Source of the DNA: an uncultured Collinsella sp.
GTDB lineage: Bacteria > Actinomycetota > Coriobacteriia > Coriobacteriales > Coriobacteriaceae
Length of the DNA: 6,639 nucleotides
Reading direction: 5' to 3'
Assembly: GCA_902491915.1 (NCBI GenBank)
Contig: CABUJL010000098.1
Location: forward strand, 1 to 6,639
Below are positions 1 through 6,359 of the stretch, piece by piece. How positions within the stretch are numbered: position 1 is the first letter of the stretch; the number at the start of each line of letters is the position of its first letter. Under the pieces are notes generated by a model. That model had not been told where the DNA came from. It worked only from the letters and a program-made list of their open reading frames with translations, and did not search any database. A program made the position numbers and the translations under genes.

Positions 1-75
1 AGCAGGACTGTAGAGCAGGAAAGTTCATATGCGGCCGTTGGCGCCCGGGCAGTGCCGGGGACCGCACCTTTGCGA
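1..75. other. Edge region after the fusion gene; no gene recognised
   Basis: About 75 nt remain after the TAG stop. A short GC hairpin is possible on the minus strand (CCCGG at 55-59 paired with CCGGG at 44-48, six-base loop), but no T-tract follows it, so it is not a standard intrinsic terminator. A minus-strand ATG at 26-28 opens a frame that runs off the edge, with no ribosome binding site before it. A 7-bp direct repeat AGCAGGA occurs at 1-7 and 14-20. Nothing here can be assigned a function. Confidence 0.3.
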
Positions 76-2460
76 CTACAGCGTCATGTTCGGATCGGCA
101 TCGACGTCGAACGGCGAGATTTCACCTCGGTCGAATTTACGGCGGGCGACCTCCGCGATCATGGCTGCGTTATCGGTACAGGCAGACAAAGGCGGCACCG
201 TTACGCGGATCCCCTGACGCCCAAGCTTCTTGATCATCATCTCGCGCAGATGCGGGTTGGCCGAGACGCCGCCACCGATGCAGTATTCCTTGCATCCGGT
301 GGCATGCAGGGCGTTTTTGGCCTTCTTGTACTGAACGTCAAAGACGGCTGCCTCAAACGAAGCCGCCAGATCGGGCAGGTGAATCGTGCGCCCGGCCTTG
401 GTCTCCTGCTCGATGTAGAGCGTCACGGCCGTTTTAAGACCCGAAAGCGAGAAACGATAGTCTCCCCTGCTGTTAAGCGCGCGAGGAAAATCGATCGCGC
501 GGGGGTTGCCCGTCTCGGCCAGCTTGGAGATGATGGGGCCACCGGGATAGCCCAGACCCAACGCCTTGGCTACCTTGTCGAAGGCCTCGCCCACAGCATC
601 GTCGAGTGTCTCACCAAGTACCTCGTAGTCGCCCCATGCCTTCACGTGCACGAGCATGGTATGACCGCCCGAGACGAGCGTGAAGATAAACGGCGGCCTG
701 AGATCGGGCTGCGCCAGCAGGTTGGCGAACAGATGGCCCTCCAGATGGTTGACGCACACGAGCGGCTTGCCGGCGGCATAGGCAAAGCCCTTGGCGAAGG
801 CGACGCCCACTACCAGAGCACCCACCAGGCCCGGACCCTGCGTCACGCCAACAGCGGCGAGTTCGCTCGGCGCGATGGCTCCACCCTCAAGACCAAGCGA
901 TGCTGCGGCATCCTCGAGCGCCGCATCCACGACACTCACAATCACCTCAACGTGTTTGCGCGAGGCGATCTCGGGCACCACGCCGCCAAAGCGGGCATGA
1001 AAATCAATCTGTGTCGACACCTGGTTGGCCAGCATATTGCCATCCGCATCGATAATCGCCACGGCGGTCTCGTCGCAGGAACTCTCGATAGCGAGCACTA
1101 GGCGGCGGCGCTCAATTTCGGCACGCTCCCCCTCGGAGCGCCCAGGCGCAGGCAGCGGCCATACGCGCTGCTCTGCCGCCGTCGGCTCGGGCGAAGCATT
1201 ATCGACCGGAAGCACCAGGGGCAGCGGAGCCGTCATGACGATGGCGTCCTTGCCGGCACCATAGTAGCCGCGGCGACGGCCAGCCTCGGTAAAGCCCAGA
1301 GCGTTATAAAGCGCGATCGCCCCCTCGTTACCGTCCTCGACCTCGAGCGAAGCCGTGGTGCAGCCGAGCATCTGGGCATCATAGCTCACGTGCGACAGCA
1401 GCTTGCGGGCAATGCCCTCACGGCGATGTGCCGGGTCGACGGCGACATCCAGAATCTGCACATCACCGTCCACGACCATACCGCCGGCAAGGCCCAGCAG
1501 CTTGCCGTCGTCGTGTGCCACCCACCAACTACGCGGCGCAGCGACGTCCTCGCCCAGTTCGGACAGGAACATGCCCGGCGTCCATGCCTCGTGTCCGGCA
1601 CCTTCAAAGCAGGCAGCCTCCAGCGCGCTTGCGCCCTCGGCATCCGCCGCGCCCATGGGACGGAACTGCAGATGACGACCGGCGAGCTCATCGGCAACAC
1701 CCGTAATTTCGCTCTGCGCACTCTCGGCAAGACCAAGACGCTTGCGCTCGTTTTCCTCGGCATCCGAAAGGCGCGTGTAAATCGGCAGGACGCGGGCCGG
1801 ATCGCCGTCACCCGCAGCGTGCGCGAGCAGCAAGCCCTCGCCCGAAGGCCACCACAGGTCGCGCTCCACGCAGCGGGCGGCCTCGTCCTCACCCAGCAGC
1901 TTGCCATAGCGCACGAGACCGTCACCGGTCAGCTGAACCTGGCCCCAGTCCGCTGCTTGGCGCCACTCATCGAGCGCCACGGCGGCCTTGACCACGTGTT
2001 CGCGCTCAAATTGACGCTCGGGACCCTCATCGACCAGCATATACAGCGCCGGATATACCTCACCGCGCATAGCATCGGCCAAGATACCAAGCTTGCCGCG
2101 CACGCCAGCCTTCCACGCCGTCCAAGCGCAAGCGTCGAGCGTCGACAGGCCCAGCAGCGGAACATTGGCACCACGCGCGAGGCCCTTGGCAGTGGAGATG
2201 CCGATGCGCACACCCGTAAAGGACCCCGGGCCGCGGCCGACCACATAGCAACCAACATCGCTGCGATCCAGACCGGCTTGAGCCAGCACGCCATCAACGG
2301 TATTCACGAGCTCAACGTTGGCGTGACGGCGACACATGTGGTCGCCACTCACGAGCTTCGTCTCACCCGTCTGCCCATCAATCCAGCTTGCCGCGCAGGC
2401 AAGCATGTCAGTCGAGGTATCGAGCGCCACCACCAGCGCGTTGTCGTTATGCAAGCTCAT
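76..2460 (-). CDS. tsaD: TsaB-RimI-TsaD triple fusion: t6A37 tRNA modification subunits joined by a GNAT acetyltransferase
   Basis: One 794-residue protein carries three activities that are usually separate. Residues 1 to about 240 are TsaB, the non-catalytic partner of TsaD: VVALDTSTD near the start and GRGPGSFTGVRIG at 75-87. Residues about 263-415 are a GNAT domain like RimI, which acetylates the N-terminal alanine of ribosomal protein S18: ILDVAVDP, the acetyl-CoA loop RREGIA (346-351), LEV with E373, ALYNALGF with Y385 (equivalents of E. coli RimI E103 and Y115) and RRGYYG. A proline- and charge-rich linker (about 416-453) leads to TsaD (454-794), the catalytic subunit: ESSCDET (459-465), NHLEGHL with metal ligands H572 and H576, SGGHT (597-601), FSLSGLKTA (670-678), GGGVSAN (729-735) and TDNAAM with D763. 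All three domains look complete. RimI-TsaD fusions are known; having TsaB in front as well is less common. I prefer ATG 2460 (AAGG at 9 nt) over the TTG at 2478. The stop is TAG at 76-78. Confidence 0.95.
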   Translation of the reverse strand: MSLHNDNALVVALDTSTDMLACAASWIDGQTGETKLVSGDHMCRRHANVELVNTVDGVLAQAGLDRSDVGCYVVGRGPGSFTGVRIGISTAKGLARGANVPLLGLSTLDACAWTAWKAGVRGKLGILADAMRGEVYPALYMLVDEGPERQFEREHVVKAAVALDEWRQAADWGQVQLTGDGLVRYGKLLGEDEAARCVERDLWWPSGEGLLLAHAAGDGDPARVLPIYTRLSDAEENERKRLGLAESAQSEITGVADELAGRHLQFRPMGAADAEGASALEAACFEGAGHEAWTPGMFLSELGEDVAAPRSWWVAHDDGKLLGLAGGMVVDGDVQILDVAVDPAHRREGIARKLLSHVSYDAQMLGCTTASLEVEDGNEGAIALYNALGFTEAGRRRGYYGAGKDAIVMTAPLPLVLPVDNASPEPTAAEQRVWPLPAPGRSEGERAEIERRRLVLAIESSCDETAVAIIDADGNMLANQVSTQIDFHARFGGVVPEIASRKHVEVIVSVVDAALEDAAASLGLEGGAIAPSELAAVGVTQGPGLVGALVVGVAFAKGFAYAAGKPLVCVNHLEGHLFANLLAQPDLRPPFIFTLVSGGHTMLVHVKAWGDYEVLGETLDDAVGEAFDKVAKALGLGYPGGPIISKLAETGNPRAIDFPRALNSRGDYRFSLSGLKTAVTLYIEQETKAGRTIHLPDLAASFEAAVFDVQYKKAKNALHATGCKEYCIGGGVSANPHLREMMIKKLGRQGIRVTVPPLSACTDNAAMIAEVARRKFDRGEISPFDVDADPNMTL

Positions 2461-2953
2461 CTTGTACAGCCTTATCAATCAAATGGGAAAGCTCCATTGC
2501 GCGGTCACCGTGCGCCTCAAGCGTTATCGTTCGCACGTCGCTGTCGCCCTCATCACGCCTGAGCGTCACCGAAAGATACTCATCCGTCAGCTCGTCCTGG
2601 AATTGTTCGCCCCATTCCAGCAGGCAAGCACCCTCATAGCCCAGCACATCGAAAATGCCCGTATCCTCGAGCTCGTAGGCATGCTCCAGGCGGTATAGAT
2701 CAAAGTGAAACAGCGGAATACGACCTTGATCGTGAACGGCCATGAGCGCAAACGTAGGGCTCGTAACCATATGCCCATCGCCCAGCCCGCGCGAGACGCC
2801 CTTGGTAAAGTGAGTTTTGCCCACTCCCAGGCCACCGGTCAGGATGAGCACATCGCCGTCCTCAAGGCACGGTGCAATTAGCTCGCCAAAGTACTCCGTA
2901 TCGGCAGCGCAAGTCGTTTTGTAAGTACCTACCCCCAGGCGCTCCAGGGACAT
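2447..2953 (-). CDS. tsaE: tRNA t6A37 threonylcarbamoyltransferase complex ATPase subunit TsaE
   Basis: TsaE is the small P-loop ATPase that works with the TsaB-TsaD heterodimer in threonylcarbamoylation of A37 in ANN-decoding tRNAs; its ATP hydrolysis is thought to reset the complex between turnovers. The 168-residue protein has a Walker A motif GGLGVGKT (40-47, K46), a switch-like segment VTSPTF (63-68), the family motif HFDLYRL (83-89) and LLEWGE (111-116, the Walker B-like EW pair). It is close to the usual length of about 150-165 residues. The second residue of the usual GDLGAGKT is Gly (G41) instead of Asp. The start has an excellent AAGGAG. The 3' end overlaps the start of the TsaB-RimI-TsaD gene by 14 nt, which fits coupled production of partner subunits. 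TsaC/TsaC2, which makes the threonylcarbamoyl-AMP substrate, is not in this window. Confidence 0.95.
   Translation of the reverse strand: MSLERLGVGTYKTTCAADTEYFGELIAPCLEDGDVLILTGGLGVGKTHFTKGVSRGLGDGHMVTSPTFALMAVHDQGRIPLFHFDLYRLEHAYELEDTGIFDVLGYEGACLLEWGEQFQDELTDEYLSVTLRRDEGDSDVRTITLEAHGDRAMELSHLIDKAVQDELA
2470..2473 (-). promoter_or_regulatory. Probable ribosome binding site for the TsaB-RimI-TsaD gene
   Basis: AAGG on the minus strand, 9 nt before the ATG at 2460 and inside the 3' end of tsaE. The alternative in-frame TTG at 2478 has only a GGAG at 13 nt spacing, so the ATG is the better start. Confidence 0.6.
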
Positions 2954-2958
2954 ATATG

Positions 2959-2964
2959 CTCCTT
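2959..2964 (-). promoter_or_regulatory. Ribosome binding site for tsaE
   Basis: AAGGAG on the minus strand, 5 nt before the ATG at 2953, in the 12-nt gap after the udg stop TAA (2966-2968). It is the strongest Shine-Dalgarno match in the window. Confidence 0.85.
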
Positions 2965-2965
2965 A

Positions 2966-3586
2966 TTATTCCGAGGCGTCCTCTGGTGCGGGATGTCGCT
3001 CCAGATAGTCGCCCAGCATCTTAAAGTCTTCCTCCAGCAGCTCCTGCCACGCCGGATTGCGCAGCGCTGCTGCCGGATGGAACGTGGGCATTACCACAAA
3101 ATGCCCCATCTGGTGGAACCTGCCGCGCAGCTTAGTAATGCCAATCTCGGTCTTTAGCACAAAGTGCGTCGCGGGGTTGCCGAGCGTCACAATAATATCG
3201 GGCCAGATGCTTCGAATCTGCTCGCGCAAAAACGGCGAGCAAGCCAGCACTTCCTCGGGACGCGGATTGCGGTTTCCCGGCGGGCGGCACTTAAGCACGT
3301 TGGCAATGTAGACGTCTTCGCGTTTGAGCCCCGCCAGCGACAAAATGCCGTTGAGGTCCTCGCCTGCCGCCCCCACAAAGGGCTCGCCCTGCAAATCCTC
3401 ATTGCGGCCCGGCGCCTCGCCAATAAACATCACACGAGCGCGGGGGTTTCCCACGCCAAACACGATATTGTGACGCGACTGGTAGAGCTGGCAAAGGTGA
3501 CAATCGCCCAGAACGGCCTCGATCTCCTCGAGTGCGACCTCACGCGGCGCCTGATGGGTATGGCCGGGAATGTGCATGACGCCCAT
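2966..3586 (-). CDS. udg: Uracil-DNA glycosylase, family 4 (4Fe-4S)
   Basis: This 206-residue protein should excise uracil from DNA, starting base excision repair after cytosine deamination or dUTP incorporation. It belongs to the iron-sulfur family 4 rather than the Ung family. Motif 1 GEAPGRNEDLQGEPFVG (56-72) is characteristic of family 4. Four cysteines suited to a [4Fe-4S] cluster are present: C29 and C32 in CHLC, then C100 and C116, spaced C-x15-C around CRPPGNRNP. The C-terminal motif TFHPAAALRNP (168-178) carries H170. Length is typical. The reading frame stays open upstream to a TTG at 3634, but the ATG at 3586 has AGGAG at 5 nt spacing and is preferred. The gene starts 8 nt after the alr stop and ends 12 nt before tsaE. 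Its place between alr and tsaE is not part of the more usual actinobacterial order as I recall it, and no functional link to t6A synthesis is evident. Confidence 0.93.
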   Translation of the reverse strand: MGVMHIPGHTHQAPREVALEEIEAVLGDCHLCQLYQSRHNIVFGVGNPRARVMFIGEAPGRNEDLQGEPFVGAAGEDLNGILSLAGLKREDVYIANVLKCRPPGNRNPRPEEVLACSPFLREQIRSIWPDIIVTLGNPATHFVLKTEIGITKLRGRFHQMGHFVVMPTFHPAAALRNPAWQELLEEDFKMLGDYLERHPAPEDASE

Positions 3587-3591
3587 AGCGA

Positions 3592-3596
3592 CTCCT
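3592..3596 (-). promoter_or_regulatory. Ribosome binding site for udg
   Basis: AGGAG on the minus strand, 5 nt before the ATG at 3586. It overlaps the alr stop codon (TAGGAG). It decides the udg start, because the upstream in-frame TTG at 3634 lies inside alr and the next ATG at 3577 is 14 nt away from this site. Confidence 0.8.
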
Positions 3597-4740
3597 ACAC
3601 GTAGACCTTGTCGAGACGCATACCAAAGCCGCAAGCGACCTCGTAGTTAATCGTGCCGCGTAGGCGCGCCATCTCGTCCATGGTAATCTCGGCATCTCCA
3701 TCGCGGCCGACAATGATCATCTCGTCACCATACTCGGCCTCGGGAATCTCATGCGCCGGGTTGGACTGAATGGCGACCATAAACTGGTCCATGCAGATAT
3801 TGCCCACCTGACGCACACGCTCGCCGCGATACAGCACGTCCATACGATTGGAAAGCGTACGCGAAAGGCCATCGGCATAACCGATCGGAAGGGTGCAGAT
3901 CTGAACGCGCGTGCGCGGTACGCGGTAGGTAAAGCCGTAGCCCACGCCCTCGCCCATCGCAGGGTGTGCCACGCGCGTCACACGCGCGTGGACGCTCATG
4001 ACGGGATCAAGCTGCATCACGCGACCACTCAGCTCACATGGCTGCAGACCATACAAACCGATGCCGGCACGAATCATGTCAAAGTGCATTGAAGAATCGA
4101 GCATCGAGGATGGCGTATTGGCACAATGCACGATACCGCATTCAAAACCTGCGTCCTTAATGGCCTGAACGGCCTCGGTAAAACGCTGGCACTGCAGCTT
4201 GTAGTCCCAGCCCGAAGGTTCATCGGCCGTGGCGAAGTGCGTAAATACGCCGTCGCACTGAATACCGCGATGGAAATTTATACCGCGGACAAAGTCGAGC
4301 ACCTGCGTGTAGTGAACGCCGATACGATTCATGCCCGTCTCGATGGCAAGATGGTACTTGCCCACTTTGCCCGCCGCGACGGCACATTCGCCATACGCAA
4401 GAGCAAAGTCAGACGTATAGACCGAGGGCATGATATCAAACTCGAGCAACGTCGGAATGGCCTCGATAGGCGGCTCGCTTAGGATGAGGATGGGTTTCGT
4501 AATCCCGCCCTGTCGGAGCTCAACGCCCTCGTTAACCGTCGCCACGGCAAACATGTCGGCACCGGCCGAATACATGATCTTGGCGCACTCAACAGCTCCA
4601 TGACCATAAGCATCGGCCTTGACCACGCAGCACAGGCGCTGACGTGGATTCAGCAAGTTCTTATAGGCCCTCGTGTTGCGACGGAGCGCCCCGCGGTCGA
4701 TCTCGACCCAGGACCAGCGCGTCAAATCGGCTTTATTCAT
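3595..4740 (-). CDS. alr: Alanine racemase (PLP-dependent)
   Basis: Alr interconverts L- and D-alanine, supplying D-alanine for the peptidoglycan stem peptide. At 381 residues it has the full family length. The TIM-barrel domain carries VVKADAYGHG, with K41 as the expected PLP Schiff-base lysine, then TGMNRIG (135-141, R139 near the substrate), HCANTPSS (205-212) and RAGIGLYG, with R224 expected to contact the PLP ring nitrogen. The C-terminal beta domain carries GYGFTY, with Y268 as the opposite-face catalytic base, then PIGYADG (285-291), VGNICMDQ (312-319) and TINYEV with the gate tyrosine Y366. One key position is odd: the lysine that is carbamylated in Geobacillus Alr (K129, seven residues before the conserved Arg) is alanine (A132) here. 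The ATG at 4740 follows the nnr stop by 2 nt and has no clear Shine-Dalgarno, so translation is probably coupled to nnr. The N-terminal extension before WVEIDRGALRRN is short, which supports this start. Confidence 0.97.
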   Translation of the reverse strand: MNKADLTRWSWVEIDRGALRRNTRAYKNLLNPRQRLCCVVKADAYGHGAVECAKIMYSAGADMFAVATVNEGVELRQGGITKPILILSEPPIEAIPTLLEFDIMPSVYTSDFALAYGECAVAAGKVGKYHLAIETGMNRIGVHYTQVLDFVRGINFHRGIQCDGVFTHFATADEPSGWDYKLQCQRFTEAVQAIKDAGFECGIVHCANTPSSMLDSSMHFDMIRAGIGLYGLQPCELSGRVMQLDPVMSVHARVTRVAHPAMGEGVGYGFTYRVPRTRVQICTLPIGYADGLSRTLSNRMDVLYRGERVRQVGNICMDQFMVAIQSNPAHEIPEAEYGDEMIIVGRDGDAEITMDEMARLRGTINYEVACGFGMRLDKVYV

Positions 4741-4742
4741 GA

Positions 4743-6359
4743 TTAGTCATCCGACCCTTCGTCCATGATTCCCAGATCTTCGAGCGCATCCTTTGCCGCC
4801 AGCTCCATGGCAGGACCGATCAAGTCGATAAGATCGGTCGCGATAACGCTCTTCTCACCATACTCCGTCGCCGCAGCAAAACCGGCGTAGCTGTGAAGTG
4901 CGACGGCGTACGAATACAGCAGCTCCCAACGATCCATCTCGTCGCGCATGGTGGCAAGCGTGCCGGCCAAAATACCCGCGAGAACATCACCAGAACCGGC
5001 AGTTGCCAGAGAAGCCGGACCCGAGAGTGGCAGCAGCACGCGCTCAACGCCACAGATAGCCGTCGTCGGCCCCTTGGCTATGACCACCAGATTGTCGGAG
5101 CCTGCAGCCCAGACAACCTTCTGCGCGGCCGCAATCGCGGTACCAAGGTCGTTCACCTCGTCACCGGCAACTAGGCGCGAAAGCTCACGATAGTGCGGCG
5201 TCATAACCAACGGCTGCTCGCGGCGATACATCTCGGGGTTACTATCAATACCGTCAATGGCAATCTTAGCAAGGCAGTTGAGTGCATCGGCGTCCAAAAT
5301 TAGCGGTACATCAAGCTCGAGCAAGCCCGAAACCACCTGCATAGCGCCGGCAGACGTCGTCATACCGGGACCGCACAGCACGCAGCTGTACTTCTTTGCG
5401 ATCTCGCACACCGTCATGCGCGCAGCGGCGCCAAAGGAGCCGCGGGAATCAGACGGAATAGCAAAGACCGGAATCGAAGGAAGTGCCATGCGAATGAGAT
5501 TGGCGCAGGCGTCAGGAGCCGCGACTGCCACGTAACCAGCACCCGCGCGAGCTGCAGACTTGGCCGCCATAATGGCAGCACCAGGATATTGCGCAGATCC
5601 GGCGACAATAAGCACGGAGCCACGGGAATACTTATCGATATTCGATGGTAGCGGAGCAAAGTAATCAACTAAGTCACCGGGCTCGACAATCTCGGCGGCG
5701 TGGTCGACATCATCGATGACCTCGTCAAGACGGTCGTAAAGATTGCCGCAGATCAAATCGCCAGCATACTCAGGACCATCAGCGCTATACAGACCAATCT
5801 TGGGCGCAATCATCGTCACCGTGCGCTCGGCACGAATGCAGTCGTCATCAACAACGCCCGTCTCGGCATTCAGGCCCGAGGGGACATCAATGGATACGAC
5901 ACAATCGGCGCATTCATTGACCGTAGGAATCCAAATGGAAAACGGCGCACGCAGATTCCCGTGGAAACCGGTACCAAAAATGGCATCGACAACAACATCG
6001 GCCTTATCGATCAAAACCTCGAGTTCGTCACGCGAGGGACCGACGCAAACGTGCACATCGCGGCCGGCAGTTCGACGAGCAACATGACGTGCCAGAGCAG
6101 CAGGAATCTCATCCGGCTCAACCGGAGAAACGATATCCACGTCCACACCCTTGTGGCTCAGGATATCGGCGGCAACCCAACCGTCGCCGCCATTATTACC
6201 AAAACCGACCAGAACGAGAACCCGATCGGGATTGAGCTTCAAGACCTCGTTGGCGGCAAACTCACCCGCTAGCTCCATAAGCTCGGCCTTCGAAGTCCCT
6301 TCGCGTTCGACGATATCCTCGAGACGAACGACTTCTTCGGTACTCAAAACCGGTTTCAT
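4743..6359 (-). CDS. nnr: Bifunctional NAD(P)H-hydrate epimerase / ADP-dependent NAD(P)H-hydrate dehydratase
   Basis: This 538-residue enzyme repairs NADHX and NADPHX, damaged hydrated forms of the cofactors. The N-terminal YjeF_N domain (about 1-215) epimerises R and S forms, and the C-terminal ribokinase-like domain (about 230-520) dehydrates the S form using ADP. Epimerase motifs seen are LMELAG (28-32 region), GFGNNGGDGWVAA (52-64), DAIFGTGF (125-132), SIDVPSGLNAETG (156-168) and the lysine in APKIGL (187). Dehydratase motifs are KYSRGSVLIVAGS (243-255), an AGAGYV segment (272-277), LDADALN (355-361), TPHYREL (387-393) and AGSGDVLAG (454-462), with D458 as the expected catalytic aspartate. 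Length is normal for the fused form, as in E. coli YjeF. The usual TPHPGE reads TPHYRE here, a mild deviation. No signal peptide or membrane segment is visible. The start has a strong AGGAG at ideal spacing. The gene abuts acpS and ends 2 nt before alr. Confidence 0.96.
   Translation of the reverse strand: MKPVLSTEEVVRLEDIVEREGTSKAELMELAGEFAANEVLKLNPDRVLVLVGFGNNGGDGWVAADILSHKGVDVDIVSPVEPDEIPAALARHVARRTAGRDVHVCVGPSRDELEVLIDKADVVVDAIFGTGFHGNLRAPFSIWIPTVNECADCVVSIDVPSGLNAETGVVDDDCIRAERTVTMIAPKIGLYSADGPEYAGDLICGNLYDRLDEVIDDVDHAAEIVEPGDLVDYFAPLPSNIDKYSRGSVLIVAGSAQYPGAAIMAAKSAARAGAGYVAVAAPDACANLIRMALPSIPVFAIPSDSRGSFGAAARMTVCEIAKKYSCVLCGPGMTTSAGAMQVVSGLLELDVPLILDADALNCLAKIAIDGIDSNPEMYRREQPLVMTPHYRELSRLVAGDEVNDLGTAIAAAQKVVWAAGSDNLVVIAKGPTTAICGVERVLLPLSGPASLATAGSGDVLAGILAGTLATMRDEMDRWELLYSYAVALHSYAGFAAATEYGEKSVIATDLIDLIGPAMELAAKDALEDLGIMDEGSDD

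Noticed and set aside
1..20. Direct repeat AGCAGGA at 1-7 and 14-20 as an operator
   Set aside because: It is seven bases long, occurs once at the window edge and has no supporting promoter context.
26..28. Minus-strand ATG that might begin another downstream gene
   Set aside because: Only nine codons remain before the edge and no ribosome binding site precedes it, so it cannot be supported.
44..59. GC-rich hairpin after the fusion gene as a rho-independent terminator
   Set aside because: The stem is only 5 bp and no T-tract follows in the direction of transcription, so it may be chance in GC-rich sequence.
52..1101. A 349-codon open frame on the plus strand opposite the TsaD part
   Set aside because: It is an antisense shadow of TsaD in GC-rich DNA. 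Its translation shows no recognisable domain, while the minus strand carries every TsaD motif.
1390..2562. A 390-codon open frame on the plus strand opposite TsaB, RimI and the end of tsaE
   Set aside because: It spans two real minus-strand genes and a domain junction, has no recognisable motif, and is explained by codon bias on the opposite strand.
3587..3634. N-terminal extension of udg from the TTG at 3634
   Set aside because: It lies almost wholly inside the alr reading frame, uses a rare start codon, and is bypassed by a strong AGGAG five bases before the ATG at 3586.
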